64,000 nucleotides of DNA. It comes from Algibacter pectinivorans (GTDB lineage: Bacteria > Bacteroidota > Bacteroidia > Flavobacteriales > Flavobacteriaceae). The stretch lies in contig NZ_FOMI01000003.1 of NCBI RefSeq assembly GCF_900112595.1, positions 310,001-374,000 of the forward strand. The letters run 5' to 3'. The notes under the pieces were generated by a model. It saw only the letters and a list, made by a program, of their open reading frames with translations, had not been told where the DNA came from and did not search any database. This document shows, in pieces, positions 44,257-51,987 of this stretch. Every line of letters begins with the position of its first letter. Within the stretch, counting starts at the first letter, position 1. The translations under genes and the position numbers were made by a program.

Positions 44257-45609
44257 ATGTCTGATGATTTTGATTTATTAGAAACCAATTCAAACGAAAA
44301 AACCGAAAAAGTAGATGTTAATTGGGGGAAAGCCATTGACACAATGAAATCTAAATTGTCTCAAGAGGACGATCCAGAATCCAGGCAGAAAATATTAAAT
44401 GCCACTTTGGACGATGTGGTGCATATGGCCGAGAAAGACAGAACAACACTTTTAGATGCTATAAAAGATTTAACCGACTACCAAGATGAAGTTGGTATAA
44501 TGTTCGAAAAATTTTCGGCACTTAATGCCACCGAGCAAAAGGTTATCGACGATGCGCAAAAAGCCTTAGAGCGTGCACGAATAGAATTAGAAGATGCTAA
44601 AAACAAACCAGATACGTGGTGGAATAACCTTTGGGGCCGAAAAAGCAAAATTAAAAAAGAAGAAGCAGAGTTTGCCATAGCCGAAAAAACAAGAGCAGGA
44701 GCCGATAATAAGGCAAAAGCCATGTTTCAAGAACGTATAGAAAGTGCCGATGTACAAACGCTATTAAGCGAGTTATCATATAAATCGCAAGCAGCAGTTA
44801 CCCGTTTAAAAAACCGCGAGGTAGAAATTAAAGAGGTAGAAGAAAAACTTAAAGATGCCATAGTCGAGGCTTCAAAAAATCACACAAAAGCCTTAGCCAA
44901 AAAGAAAGAAGTAGAAGCAAAGCTAGAGGAAAACTATGCCTTATTAAAACAGGCGCGTCAAGCACTAGAGGATATTGCCGATAAACAATCTACTGAGTAT
45001 TCCGAGGCTATTGGTAAAATGACGGCCCTAGAGCAAAAAGTAGAAGAACTCGAAGGTCTTAAAAACGCCTATACCACCTTAGCGGCAAGTAAAGATAGTT
45101 TTGTGCACAAACACAATTTAACCATAAAAGTACTTACCTCTTTACGCAGTAATTTACAAACCCATCGTGCAAAATTAAAGTCCGATACCGAGGAGCGTCT
45201 TAAGTATTACGATGGTTACGTGGTGGCTTTAAAAGCACGTACCGATCAAGAATTTGCTGCAATTTTGGAGCATTTAGGTGTAAAAACAGACGAGCATATT
45301 GGCGAAACCCTAGCATCAATGCATACAGCAAGTGCTAAAGCACGTCAAGACATGATGGATAACATTCCGGTACACGAAAAAGTTATGCAAGGCGTTTACA
45401 GCAGTTATGCCGAGGCTTTGCAAGAAATTCGTGCTAAAGATGGCGAAATCCAAAAGAATTTTGCAGAGCGTTACGGCATCGATATGAAAGAAATTTTCGA
45501 AGACTATTACAATGCCGAAAACACAACACCAAAAGGCGACGATGGTGGAGAACCAGCAGGGAAACCAACACCAAAGCCAGAAGCTACCGACGACGATTTA
45601 TTAAGTTAA
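44257..45609 (+). CDS. Cytoplasmic coiled-coil protein at head of the AAA+ cluster
   Basis: 450 residues, no signal peptide and no membrane segment. Long charged helices (for example IEVEEK-like heptads from about 150 to 280, with VEAKLEENYALLKQARQAL) make up most of the chain; a TWWNNLWGRKSKI stretch at about 118-130 interrupts them and the last 40 residues are acidic, disordered and Pro-rich. It has a loose resemblance in size and helical content to the TelA-type toxic-anion proteins, without a definite shared motif. First gene of a nine-gene co-directional cluster with an AAA+ ATPase. A structural or scaffold role is inferred. Confidence 0.6.
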   Translation: MSDDFDLLETNSNEKTEKVDVNWGKAIDTMKSKLSQEDDPESRQKILNATLDDVVHMAEKDRTTLLDAIKDLTDYQDEVGIMFEKFSALNATEQKVIDDAQKALERARIELEDAKNKPDTWWNNLWGRKSKIKKEEAEFAIAEKTRAGADNKAKAMFQERIESADVQTLLSELSYKSQAAVTRLKNREVEIKEVEEKLKDAIVEASKNHTKALAKKKEVEAKLEENYALLKQARQALEDIADKQSTEYSEAIGKMTALEQKVEELEGLKNAYTTLAASKDSFVHKHNLTIKVLTSLRSNLQTHRAKLKSDTEERLKYYDGYVVALKARTDQEFAAILEHLGVKTDEHIGETLASMHTASAKARQDMMDNIPVHEKVMQGVYSSYAEALQEIRAKDGEIQKNFAERYGIDMKEIFEDYYNAENTTPKGDDGGEPAGKPTPKPEATDDDLLS

Positions 45610-45661
45610 TTTATAACTTAAAATCATTACAGTTGTTTTCCACATGGTATCAAAAATATAA

Positions 45662-45747
45662 GGGCGTTACCCCGCGAAAAAGCGGGGTCAGGCTTTCACT
45701 ACTCACTCTCTGCGAGGAGCTCAAACATACCGTTCAATCCTTAACGC
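45662..45747 (+). repeat. Structured 3'-end repeat, copy E
   Basis: Complete copy in the sense of the upstream gene. GGGCGTTA opens and CTTAACGC closes it, so GCGTTA/TAACGC pair. The first hairpin is a perfect ACCCCGC/GCGGGGT (45669-45688), longer than in the other copies. CAGGCTTTCACTAC, TGCGAGGAGCTC and TCAATCC follow. It lies 53 bp past the stop, inside the 192-bp gap before the next gene. Confidence 0.82.
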
Positions 45748-45801
45748 ATACCCGACTAGCTTTAGGTTTGCAGCAAGCATCGTTAATTTTTTAATTAAAA
45801 C

Positions 45802-46875
45802 ATGTCCATTAACCAAATAGTAACACCATTAGATTCGGCTATTTTAGATTCTAAAGAGCAATACGTTTTTTACCATAAAATGGTAGATTTCGCTTTTAAA
45901 GAATTAATAGTGGCCGTTCAAAGAGAACAAATATGTAGCAAAATAGAAGTTCAGCTTTTTAAGCAATACTGCGATTTGCTGTTATATTCCATTGAGGCTA
46001 TGCGTGTTAAATACATGTACGACGACGAGGATAATATGAAGGTAGATTTAACAGATTCTGGACTACCTAACTATTTGGAATTCCGTTACCTGTTTAACGA
46101 TTTAGAGTTACGCGACGAGTATTTAGGCAAATTAACACCAGTAGAAACGCTTAAAGAGGAATTTTTAGATACCCTAATGCGTAAAAAAGAACCCATTAGT
46201 AAAAGTAAACTCTTTCAAGCATCATCTATAGTTTACTATACTTCGGTTAACAAACAGTATATATTTAACAAGTTTGTACAAGGTAAAATTTTAGAAATTC
46301 AAGATCAAGAGGACGCTAGCTTTTTAGTAAGCTGGAGTTTTTACGATGTGTCGCATAACCGACCTTTTATTTGTTTCATGTATTTTAATTACGATGGTAA
46401 AAAGGTTAACGATTATCGCGATGATATTTATGAGGTTTTAAAAACAGTTGCCGATAGAGATATGTCTTTAGATACCATGGCATATACCATAGATAGAAAA
46501 TTACCTAAAGTATCACCAAAGCTAATTAAACGTATAGATTTAGGGCCATTGCATAACGTATTTGCTAAAGACGAGCACAAAGTGACACACGCCATTTTAG
46601 AGAGTATTGGTAAAAAAGAAATCCCTTTAGAGTCGTATGCTTTTTCGTTACGCGTTAATGAAGTGGCCTCAAAAAGTGAATTTAAAGAAGGTAGTTTTTT
46701 TAGCAAACAAACCTTACAGCGCTGGGACGAGGTTTTTAAACAAAAGTACATTTTAGCGCCACATCGTATTATTCAAATGCTGTATAATAAAACACCAGAA
46801 ATGATGAATAATTTGGCTAAAGCACCTATAGAAGTAAGCAGTTTGCAGTCTTCAGTGGCCAGTAAGTATAAGTAA
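45802..46875 (+). CDS. Unrecognised cluster protein (repeat-derived C-terminus)
   Basis: 357 residues, soluble, mixed alpha/beta, no signal peptide. I recognise no family. Features seen: EEFLDTLMRKKEPISKSKLF near the middle, and RIDLGPLHNVFAKDEHKVTH (about 253-272). The last dozen or so residues, VSSLQSSVASKYK, are encoded by a CAGT-rich tract of the same type as the intergenic ones, so the natural C-terminus may have been replaced. Second gene of the AAA+ cluster, 192 bp after the first and 11 bp before the four-helix-bundle gene. Function unknown; a partner of the ATPase is inferred from position. Confidence 0.65.
   Translation: MSINQIVTPLDSAILDSKEQYVFYHKMVDFAFKELIVAVQREQICSKIEVQLFKQYCDLLLYSIEAMRVKYMYDDEDNMKVDLTDSGLPNYLEFRYLFNDLELRDEYLGKLTPVETLKEEFLDTLMRKKEPISKSKLFQASSIVYYTSVNKQYIFNKFVQGKILEIQDQEDASFLVSWSFYDVSHNRPFICFMYFNYDGKKVNDYRDDIYEVLKTVADRDMSLDTMAYTIDRKLPKVSPKLIKRIDLGPLHNVFAKDEHKVTHAILESIGKKEIPLESYAFSLRVNEVASKSEFKEGSFFSKQTLQRWDEVFKQKYILAPHRIIQMLYNKTPEMMNNLAKAPIEVSSLQSSVASKYK
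46835..46866 (+). repeat. CAGT-rich tract inside a coding sequence
   Basis: TAAGCAGTTTGCAGTCTTCA and GTGGCCAGTAAG, in the same register as the tracts at 5815-5935. It forms the last codons of the 357-residue gene and stands on the left flank of the four-helix-bundle gene. Confidence 0.6.
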
Positions 46876-46886
46876 AACTAGAATAT

Positions 46887-47249
46887 ATGTCGTTTAAAAC
46901 ATTATTAGCGTATCAAAAAGGTTTTGATTTAGCAATGGAAATTTTTAATATAACAAAAGATTTTCCAAAATCTGAAATGTTTGGACTCACATCTCAAATG
47001 GTGCGCTCAAGTAGGTCCGTTTGTTCAAATGTAGCTGAAGGCTATAGAAAACGTCAATATGAAAAACATTTTAAAAGTAAATTATCAGATGCTGATGGAG
47101 AAAATTCGGAAACACAACTTTGGTTAGATTTTGCTTTAGCTTGCGAGTATATTCGAGAAGAAAAAAGATTAGAATTACAAAATAAAAGCGAAGAAATTGG
47201 TAAACTATTAAATTATATGATGAATAATCCAGATAAATTCGGATTATAA
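46887..47249 (+). CDS. Four-helix-bundle protein (S23/IVP family)
   Basis: 120 residues, MSFKTLLAYQKGFDLAMEIF onward, of the family of small four-helix bundles first seen within 23S rRNA intervening sequences, related in fold to the Avd protein of diversity-generating retroelements. GLTSQMVRSSRSVCSNVAEG is the conserved second helix. No rRNA is here. The gene lies between the second and third genes of the AAA+ cluster, flanked on its left by a CAGT-rich tract in plus orientation and on its right by a longer one in minus orientation. This looks like an inserted cassette, not an original cluster member. Function of stand-alone copies is not known. Confidence 0.88.
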   Translation: MSFKTLLAYQKGFDLAMEIFNITKDFPKSEMFGLTSQMVRSSRSVCSNVAEGYRKRQYEKHFKSKLSDADGENSETQLWLDFALACEYIREEKRLELQNKSEEIGKLLNYMMNNPDKFGL

Positions 47250-47275
47250 ATAAAATTATAGCGGGGAAAATCCGC

Positions 47276-47374
47276 AACAGTAGGAACTAAAGACTGAATA
47301 CTACCAACCAAATACTAAATAAATGTCCATAACAGTAAGCACTGAATACTGCCAACTGAGGACTGAAGACTAAG
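47276..47374 (-). repeat. CAGT-rich tract, reversed orientation
   Basis: On the plus strand ACTGAATACT, CAACCAAATACT, ACAGTAAGCACTGAATACTG, CCAACTGAGGACTGAAGACT: reversed units of the CAGTTT/CAGTCTTCAG type. It fills the gap between the four-helix-bundle gene and the AAA+ gene. Confidence 0.7.
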
Positions 47375-47377
47375 AAC

Positions 47378-49339
47378 ATGGAGCACAATTCAACATTTCC
47401 AATAAAATTAACCGAACTCGATATGCTTCGCGATGAAGCTTCATCCTACTTAAAAAGTATACAATGGGAGCAAGGGTCGCGTGCAAAAAACAGAGATAAA
47501 GATGCAAAAGATGAATCTATTTTACTGTATTTATCTAGAGCTAATAATGGCAGTTCTGCGAGTATAACCTCGGTTTCAAAAACCATTTTGGCTTTAAAAA
47601 AGCGTTTGTTGCCCGATTCTGTGGCGCTTCCAATATATTTAAACCAAACGTTATATGCTGTTCAAGAAGGTATAACCTTAGGCATTTGGATTAAAGATAG
47701 TTATTACGATGCATCAGGATTATCTAGTTTAAACGAAAACAAATCGGCTCTAGATAATAACGGAAAACGTGAGTATGAGAGCAAAATGCATACCGCTACC
47801 GCGTTTATGCTATTTGCAACGGCTTATAAAATATTAAACGATTTAAAACCACATGCTTCCGACGATTTAAGCGTCATGAAACAGAAATTTGCTGGAATAC
47901 CAGAATTGTCTTTAATGTCGCCGTTAAAAGGAATATCGTGTAGTTTATTTTACTTTGATAAATACCTAGACCATCCTGAAATTATAAAGTCCGATAAAGA
48001 TGTTATTGATTTTACAGTGGTTTATTTTGAAGCTTTAATTGACGAAATTCAGTTAAGAAAAAGCAGTTTAGAGTATACTGAAACCATTGAAGATAGAACC
48101 TATAAACTTGAAAAATCTGAATTTGCAATTTCTGGTTGGAATAATGTGTTTCAAGGTACCGTAAAAAGTATCGAGTTTAATAAAATTAAGTTCGAGCAAA
48201 TTGTAGGTAATCGAGATGCAAAGCATTTTGCGCGTCGTTTAACAGAGCGTATGTTGAGTTACGATTTTACTGCCAAAAAGAATCCGTTTCAAGAGCTTGG
48301 TGGTTTTATGCCAGTGTTTATGGGGTATGGAATTCCAGGAACAGGAAAAAGTATGTTAATTGCTGCTATTGCTACTAGACTTAAAGAGCATTGCGATACT
48401 TTAGATATTCCGTTTTTATTTCATCCTATGCCAGATACGTTAATTTCGACATTTCAAGGTGGATCTGCCGAAAAAATGGTAGAATGGATGAAACCCATGC
48501 AAGATCCAACAAAATTAATTTTCGCACCTATTGACGATGCCGAAAATAACTTGCAAGAACGTACTGCTCAAGGTGTTTCGGCGGGTGTTAAGGAAGTTAT
48601 TGGTGTGTTTTTAAGATATACCGAAGGTGCTTATGCCGTTAATTACGGTAACAGTTCCATAGGCTTATTTACTAACCTGCCAGAAATGTTGGATAAAGCG
48701 GTAATTTCTCGTGTACAAGGACGATTCAAAATTGATGGGGCAAGAACAGAACACGATTTTTTAGATCAAGATCACATTTGGTGGCGTAAATTAGACGATA
48801 CGATGCCAGATTTTGTGAACATGCAAGGTCCCGAAAACTATGCCTATTTACAAGATCAAGGTTTAGCTAAAAACATGGGCGATATTTTAAGTAACGTCGA
48901 TAAGCCAACAGAAGCACGCGTTCACGACGTTTATAGTAAAGTAGAAAAGCAGTTTAAAACCAATCAGCATTTATTTTATGCTAATTTGTATAAGGAAATG
49001 CAGGCTGTGTTTCCGTTCTTTTCTTCGCGAGATGTACGTAATATTCAATCGGCAATTTCATTACGATTAACCGATTTCGACTTGGAAGAAGATTGGTTTG
49101 AGAACCCAGAAATCTATTTCAAACAAGAATACGACACCAAGTTTAATATGCTTCAAGAATTGATGCGTGGCAATATGAAAGGCTTAGATTTTTCTGAAAT
49201 TAGACGACAAGAAGTGGTGCGTTATTTAGATAATGTGGCAACCATTGCAGATACCGATTTTAAACGAAAAGTCGATGCCCGAGTGAACCAATTAAATATA
49301 GAAACTAAAGCAAGAAGTACTTTTGAAAATGAGCGATAA
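47378..49339 (+). CDS. AAA+ ATPase of the cluster
   Basis: 653 residues. A helical N-terminal region of about 280 residues of unknown fold precedes one AAA+ module. Walker A is GYGIPGTGKS (316-325). The Walker B position reads LIFAPIDDAE, with Asp386-Asp387 instead of Asp-Glu. ISRVQGRFKIDG follows as a possible sensor/arginine-finger strand. The C-terminus is helical. The overall type is a single-ring AAA+ with an added helical domain, close to the classic ClpX/FtsH-like core, but the partner is unknown. It overlaps the Nudix gene by 17 bp and is plainly co-translated. It is the only motor in the cluster and so its likely centre. Confidence 0.85.
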   Translation: MEHNSTFPIKLTELDMLRDEASSYLKSIQWEQGSRAKNRDKDAKDESILLYLSRANNGSSASITSVSKTILALKKRLLPDSVALPIYLNQTLYAVQEGITLGIWIKDSYYDASGLSSLNENKSALDNNGKREYESKMHTATAFMLFATAYKILNDLKPHASDDLSVMKQKFAGIPELSLMSPLKGISCSLFYFDKYLDHPEIIKSDKDVIDFTVVYFEALIDEIQLRKSSLEYTETIEDRTYKLEKSEFAISGWNNVFQGTVKSIEFNKIKFEQIVGNRDAKHFARRLTERMLSYDFTAKKNPFQELGGFMPVFMGYGIPGTGKSMLIAAIATRLKEHCDTLDIPFLFHPMPDTLISTFQGGSAEKMVEWMKPMQDPTKLIFAPIDDAENNLQERTAQGVSAGVKEVIGVFLRYTEGAYAVNYGNSSIGLFTNLPEMLDKAVISRVQGRFKIDGARTEHDFLDQDHIWWRKLDDTMPDFVNMQGPENYAYLQDQGLAKNMGDILSNVDKPTEARVHDVYSKVEKQFKTNQHLFYANLYKEMQAVFPFFSSRDVRNIQSAISLRLTDFDLEEDWFENPEIYFKQEYDTKFNMLQELMRGNMKGLDFSEIRRQEVVRYLDNVATIADTDFKRKVDARVNQLNIETKARSTFENER

Positions 49340-49913
49340 GCATATAAAAAATATTGAGACCAAGTTACTTTCAGATAACTATTACATTTTAAATAGAGTC
49401 ACTTTCGATTATTTAATGTCCAACGGCGAATGGGTAAACCAAATGCGCGAGGTTTACGATAGAGGCGACGGTGCAGGAATACTTTTGTATAACAAAGCGA
49501 AACAAACCGTAATCCTAACCAAACAATTTAGAATGCCAACGTATTTAAATGATAATAAGGATGGCTTTTTAGTGGAGGTTGCAGCTGGTATGCTGGATAA
49601 AGATAACCCGGAAGCTTGTATTATTAGAGAAACCGAAGAAGAAGTTGGTTATCGTTTAAAATCCGTTAAAAAGATATATGAAGCGTATTCATCGCCTGGG
49701 GTAATGACCGAGAAAATGCACTTTTTTATTGGAGAATATACCGATGATATGAAGGTAAATGAAGGCGGTGGTGTTGATACAGAACATGAAGATATTGAAG
49801 TGCTAGAAATGCCTTTTAAAAATGCCGTAAAAATGTTGAATAATGGCGAAATTGTTGATACGCGAACCATTGTGTTGTTACAGTATGCTATTATTCATAA
49901 GTTATTAGAATAA
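49323..49913 (+). CDS. Nudix hydrolase (NudK/GDP-mannose pyrophosphatase-like)
   Basis: 196 residues (190 or so if the second ATG, MSDKHIKN, is used). The Nudix box lies at about 89-110, with GMLDKDN then PEACIIRETEEEVGY; the glutamates of the REx2-3EE metal helix are kept. The N-terminal dimer domain (IETKLLSDNYYILNRVTFDY) is as in NudK/ADP-ribose pyrophosphatases. It would cleave an NDP-sugar or ADP-ribose-like compound. It overlaps the AAA+ gene and abuts the next start, so it is part of the cluster. A nucleotide-derived signal is thinkable but not shown. Confidence 0.85.
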   Translation: MKMSDKHIKNIETKLLSDNYYILNRVTFDYLMSNGEWVNQMREVYDRGDGAGILLYNKAKQTVILTKQFRMPTYLNDNKDGFLVEVAAGMLDKDNPEACIIRETEEEVGYRLKSVKKIYEAYSSPGVMTEKMHFFIGEYTDDMKVNEGGGVDTEHEDIEVLEMPFKNAVKMLNNGEIVDTRTIVLLQYAIIHKLLE

Positions 49914-51149
49914 ATGGATAGACTAAAACAAGCAAACTTATACAGAAGCGAACTCATTCCCGTAAGCGGAAAACTGGTTGAGCGTTACAACAAATGCTTA
50001 GTAAAACTTGGTTTTTCTAAAACAAAGCTAAAAACCTTTCACATTGATGGTATAGGGTGGAGTCCGGAAGTGGCTGAAGAAAAAGGAGCGTTAAATTATT
50101 TAAATAATGGTGAAGCAAATCCGCATGGCATTATTATTTCTCCGCTTCAAAAAGGCAAACCGGTGTATTTACCATTTCATTCGTTCGATAGGGATATGAT
50201 GAAGTTTGTGTTTAAAATTCACGACCAAAAGATAAAAGATATTACAAGAGATTGTGCCGTTTGTTTAGATTTCGATCAAGGCATAGACGCATTTTACGAA
50301 CCTTTAGACGTTTTAAAATATAATAAAGTCGCCATCAATTTTCATCTTATCGATAACTTGAAGCATGTTCAAAAAGAACAATTACAACTTGTTGAAACCT
50401 TTAAACGGGCTAATAATTTTATAGATGAAAGCTTGCATCAGCAAATTCTAGATTCTGCTAAAACCTTTGGCGATTTAAGAACCAGAAATTTAGATTTACA
50501 CGAATTACAATTTACAACCGATTCATTTTACACCAGAGCCTTTGGAGGCGTATATGTTTTAAGAGATTTTATAAAACCTATTGTAGTTTTCGAAGATGAA
50601 ACATGGCATAAAGAAGCTATAAAGGACACCAACTACGATGTTTTAATCTATCATATTGAGCAGCCAGAACTTATGGATAAACTGCGCGATCATGTTATTA
50701 TAGAATACGATTTAGAAAAAGCAATTACCACAAAACGTTACGAACGTATCAAGAAATTTGAAATGGCTCAGCATTTAAAAAATGTAAATCATCCGGTAAA
50801 AGATATTCTAAACGACCCTATATTATTTAAAAGTTACCTAAATAAACTTGATATAAAGGCAAGGAAAAAAGTAATGAGCGTAGAACGCTATTTGGAGAAA
50901 TTAGAAACCAGTAACCAATACAAAATAGCCGATATTGTTGACGAAAAACTATTTGAAGCGCTGCATAAACCGCATTCTTCATTAGATGCGAAACACCAAG
51001 ATTTAATCTGGAAATTATTGGTAAATATTTCATCAAAAGATATTTTATTTTGGTATTGGTATGATAAAGAGGCATTTTATAGCAATTTTAAAACTTGGGA
51101 TGATTCCCTTAAGGATTGGGCAGTTGAAACGATTAGTAACAATATTTAA
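49914..51149 (+). CDS. Unrecognised soluble protein of the AAA+ cluster
   Basis: 411 residues, no signal peptide or membrane segment, lysine- and aspartate-rich. I believe it belongs to the uncharacterised family listed as DUF6638, with low certainty. Its N-terminal part has GIGWSPEVAEEKGALNYLNN and PHGIIISPLQKGKPVYLP, and the middle carries two conserved acidic stretches (VCLDFDQGIDAFYEPLDVL; VVFEDETWHKEAIKD). No motif of a known enzyme is visible. It starts directly after the Nudix stop and is followed by a 179-bp gap of repeat sequence. Confidence 0.6.
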   Translation: MDRLKQANLYRSELIPVSGKLVERYNKCLVKLGFSKTKLKTFHIDGIGWSPEVAEEKGALNYLNNGEANPHGIIISPLQKGKPVYLPFHSFDRDMMKFVFKIHDQKIKDITRDCAVCLDFDQGIDAFYEPLDVLKYNKVAINFHLIDNLKHVQKEQLQLVETFKRANNFIDESLHQQILDSAKTFGDLRTRNLDLHELQFTTDSFYTRAFGGVYVLRDFIKPIVVFEDETWHKEAIKDTNYDVLIYHIEQPELMDKLRDHVIIEYDLEKAITTKRYERIKKFEMAQHLKNVNHPVKDILNDPILFKSYLNKLDIKARKKVMSVERYLEKLETSNQYKIADIVDEKLFEALHKPHSSLDAKHQDLIWKLLVNISSKDILFWYWYDKEAFYSNFKTWDDSLKDWAVETISNNI

Positions 51150-51320
51150 AGCTTGAAGCATGAAGTAAGAAGTTGGGAGTTTCCTATCTTTATGAATAAA
51201 ATTTGACTAAAAAATTAATTATGAATATGACTATAGCCTTTAGAAACAGAATAAAACTTTAAAAAATCAAATCTAGGGATGAGTAAGCAACTTCAAGCTT
51301 CCAACTCCTTACTTCAAACT
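51150..51320. repeat. Inverted CTTCAAGCTTCCAACTCC-type tracts
   Basis: GCTTGAAGCATGAAGTAAGA then AGTTGGGAG (51151-51180) face CAACTTCAAGCTTCCAACTC then CTTACTTCAAAC (51289-51320). Both are the same degenerate tract in opposite orientation. Between them is AT-rich sequence with one 13-codon reading frame that I reject as a gene. Confidence 0.55.
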
Positions 51321-51328
51321 ATTTAATT

Positions 51329-51853
51329 ATGACACTAGAACTCATCGTATTTATTGGCGCTATACTATTCGGAATCTTTTTATATTGGAGAGAATCTAAA
51401 GGTAATGGGCTGTATCGGTTTTTTAATAAAATAATAAACTCGAAAGAACTTCAAATGAAACCTTATGATAAAACGGGTTTTGTATATCAGCAAACGTTTT
51501 TATTACGACTCGTTTTTGTTGGATTCCTGTTTTTAATAGGCATTGTAATTGTTCGGTTTTTAATTCCTATCGATATAGCTACAATATCCATTTTTGCATC
51601 CATGATTGTTGGTACTTTAATAGGAACTTATTTAGCAAATTTTATTTTTAAATCTAGCGCGGTTATCGATGAAAAAAGTGACTCGATTGAAGATATGGTT
51701 CAAGAGACATTCGAAAAGGGAAAAGACTTTATTGAAGATTTAAAAAACGAAAAACCAAAAGTAATTAAAGAGGCTAAAAAAGAAATTGCTAACGAGCCTA
51801 AAGTAGAGGAGAAGAGTGCAAGAGAGCGCTTAAAGGATAAAGGACTGCTTTAA
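51329..51853 (+). CDS. Membrane protein with charged C-terminal tail
   Basis: 174 residues. Three membrane segments (about 2-19, 54-77 and 84-108) and a long acidic/basic cytoplasmic tail (about 110-174) rich in Lys and Glu, with VQETFEKGKDFIEDLKNEK and SARERLKDKGLL. The tail probably forms a helix that contacts a cytoplasmic partner such as the ATPase or coiled-coil protein; this is inference. No known family. Cluster gene seven. Confidence 0.6.
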   Translation: MTLELIVFIGAILFGIFLYWRESKGNGLYRFFNKIINSKELQMKPYDKTGFVYQQTFLLRLVFVGFLFLIGIVIVRFLIPIDIATISIFASMIVGTLIGTYLANFIFKSSAVIDEKSDSIEDMVQETFEKGKDFIEDLKNEKPKVIKEAKKEIANEPKVEEKSARERLKDKGLL

Positions 51854-51980
51854 GTTGGCAGTTTTTAGTAATCAGTTTATAGTTTCAAGTAATAAGAGTT
51901 AAGAATAAAAAATAAGTTTAATTAATAAAATACAGTTGCCCTAACTGTTTGTTTCCTCCCTTTGGGAGGATTAAGGAGGG
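51852..51980 (+). repeat. CAGT-rich tract and CCTCCC/GGGAGG hairpin
   Basis: AGTTGGCAGTTTTTAGTAATC, then CAGTTTATAG (51853-51890), then AT-rich sequence and CCTCCC-TTT-GGGAGG followed by ATTAAGGAGGG. The second piece is of the kind often found dispersed between flavobacterial genes. Confidence 0.55.
51973..51980 (+). promoter_or_regulatory. Shine-Dalgarno-like AAGGAGGG
   Basis: An unusually perfect ribosome-binding sequence, 7 bp before the chosen ATG at 51988, in a genome whose other genes mostly lack one. It is part of the hairpin-bearing repeat, so the start may be repeat-derived. It supports the shorter start of the next gene over one 13 codons upstream. Confidence 0.6.
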
Positions 51981-51987
51981 TCTCATT

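Noticed and set aside
51221-51262. 13-codon frame between the inverted tracts of the AAA+ cluster
   Set aside because: Too short and within repeat sequence; no evidence of translation.
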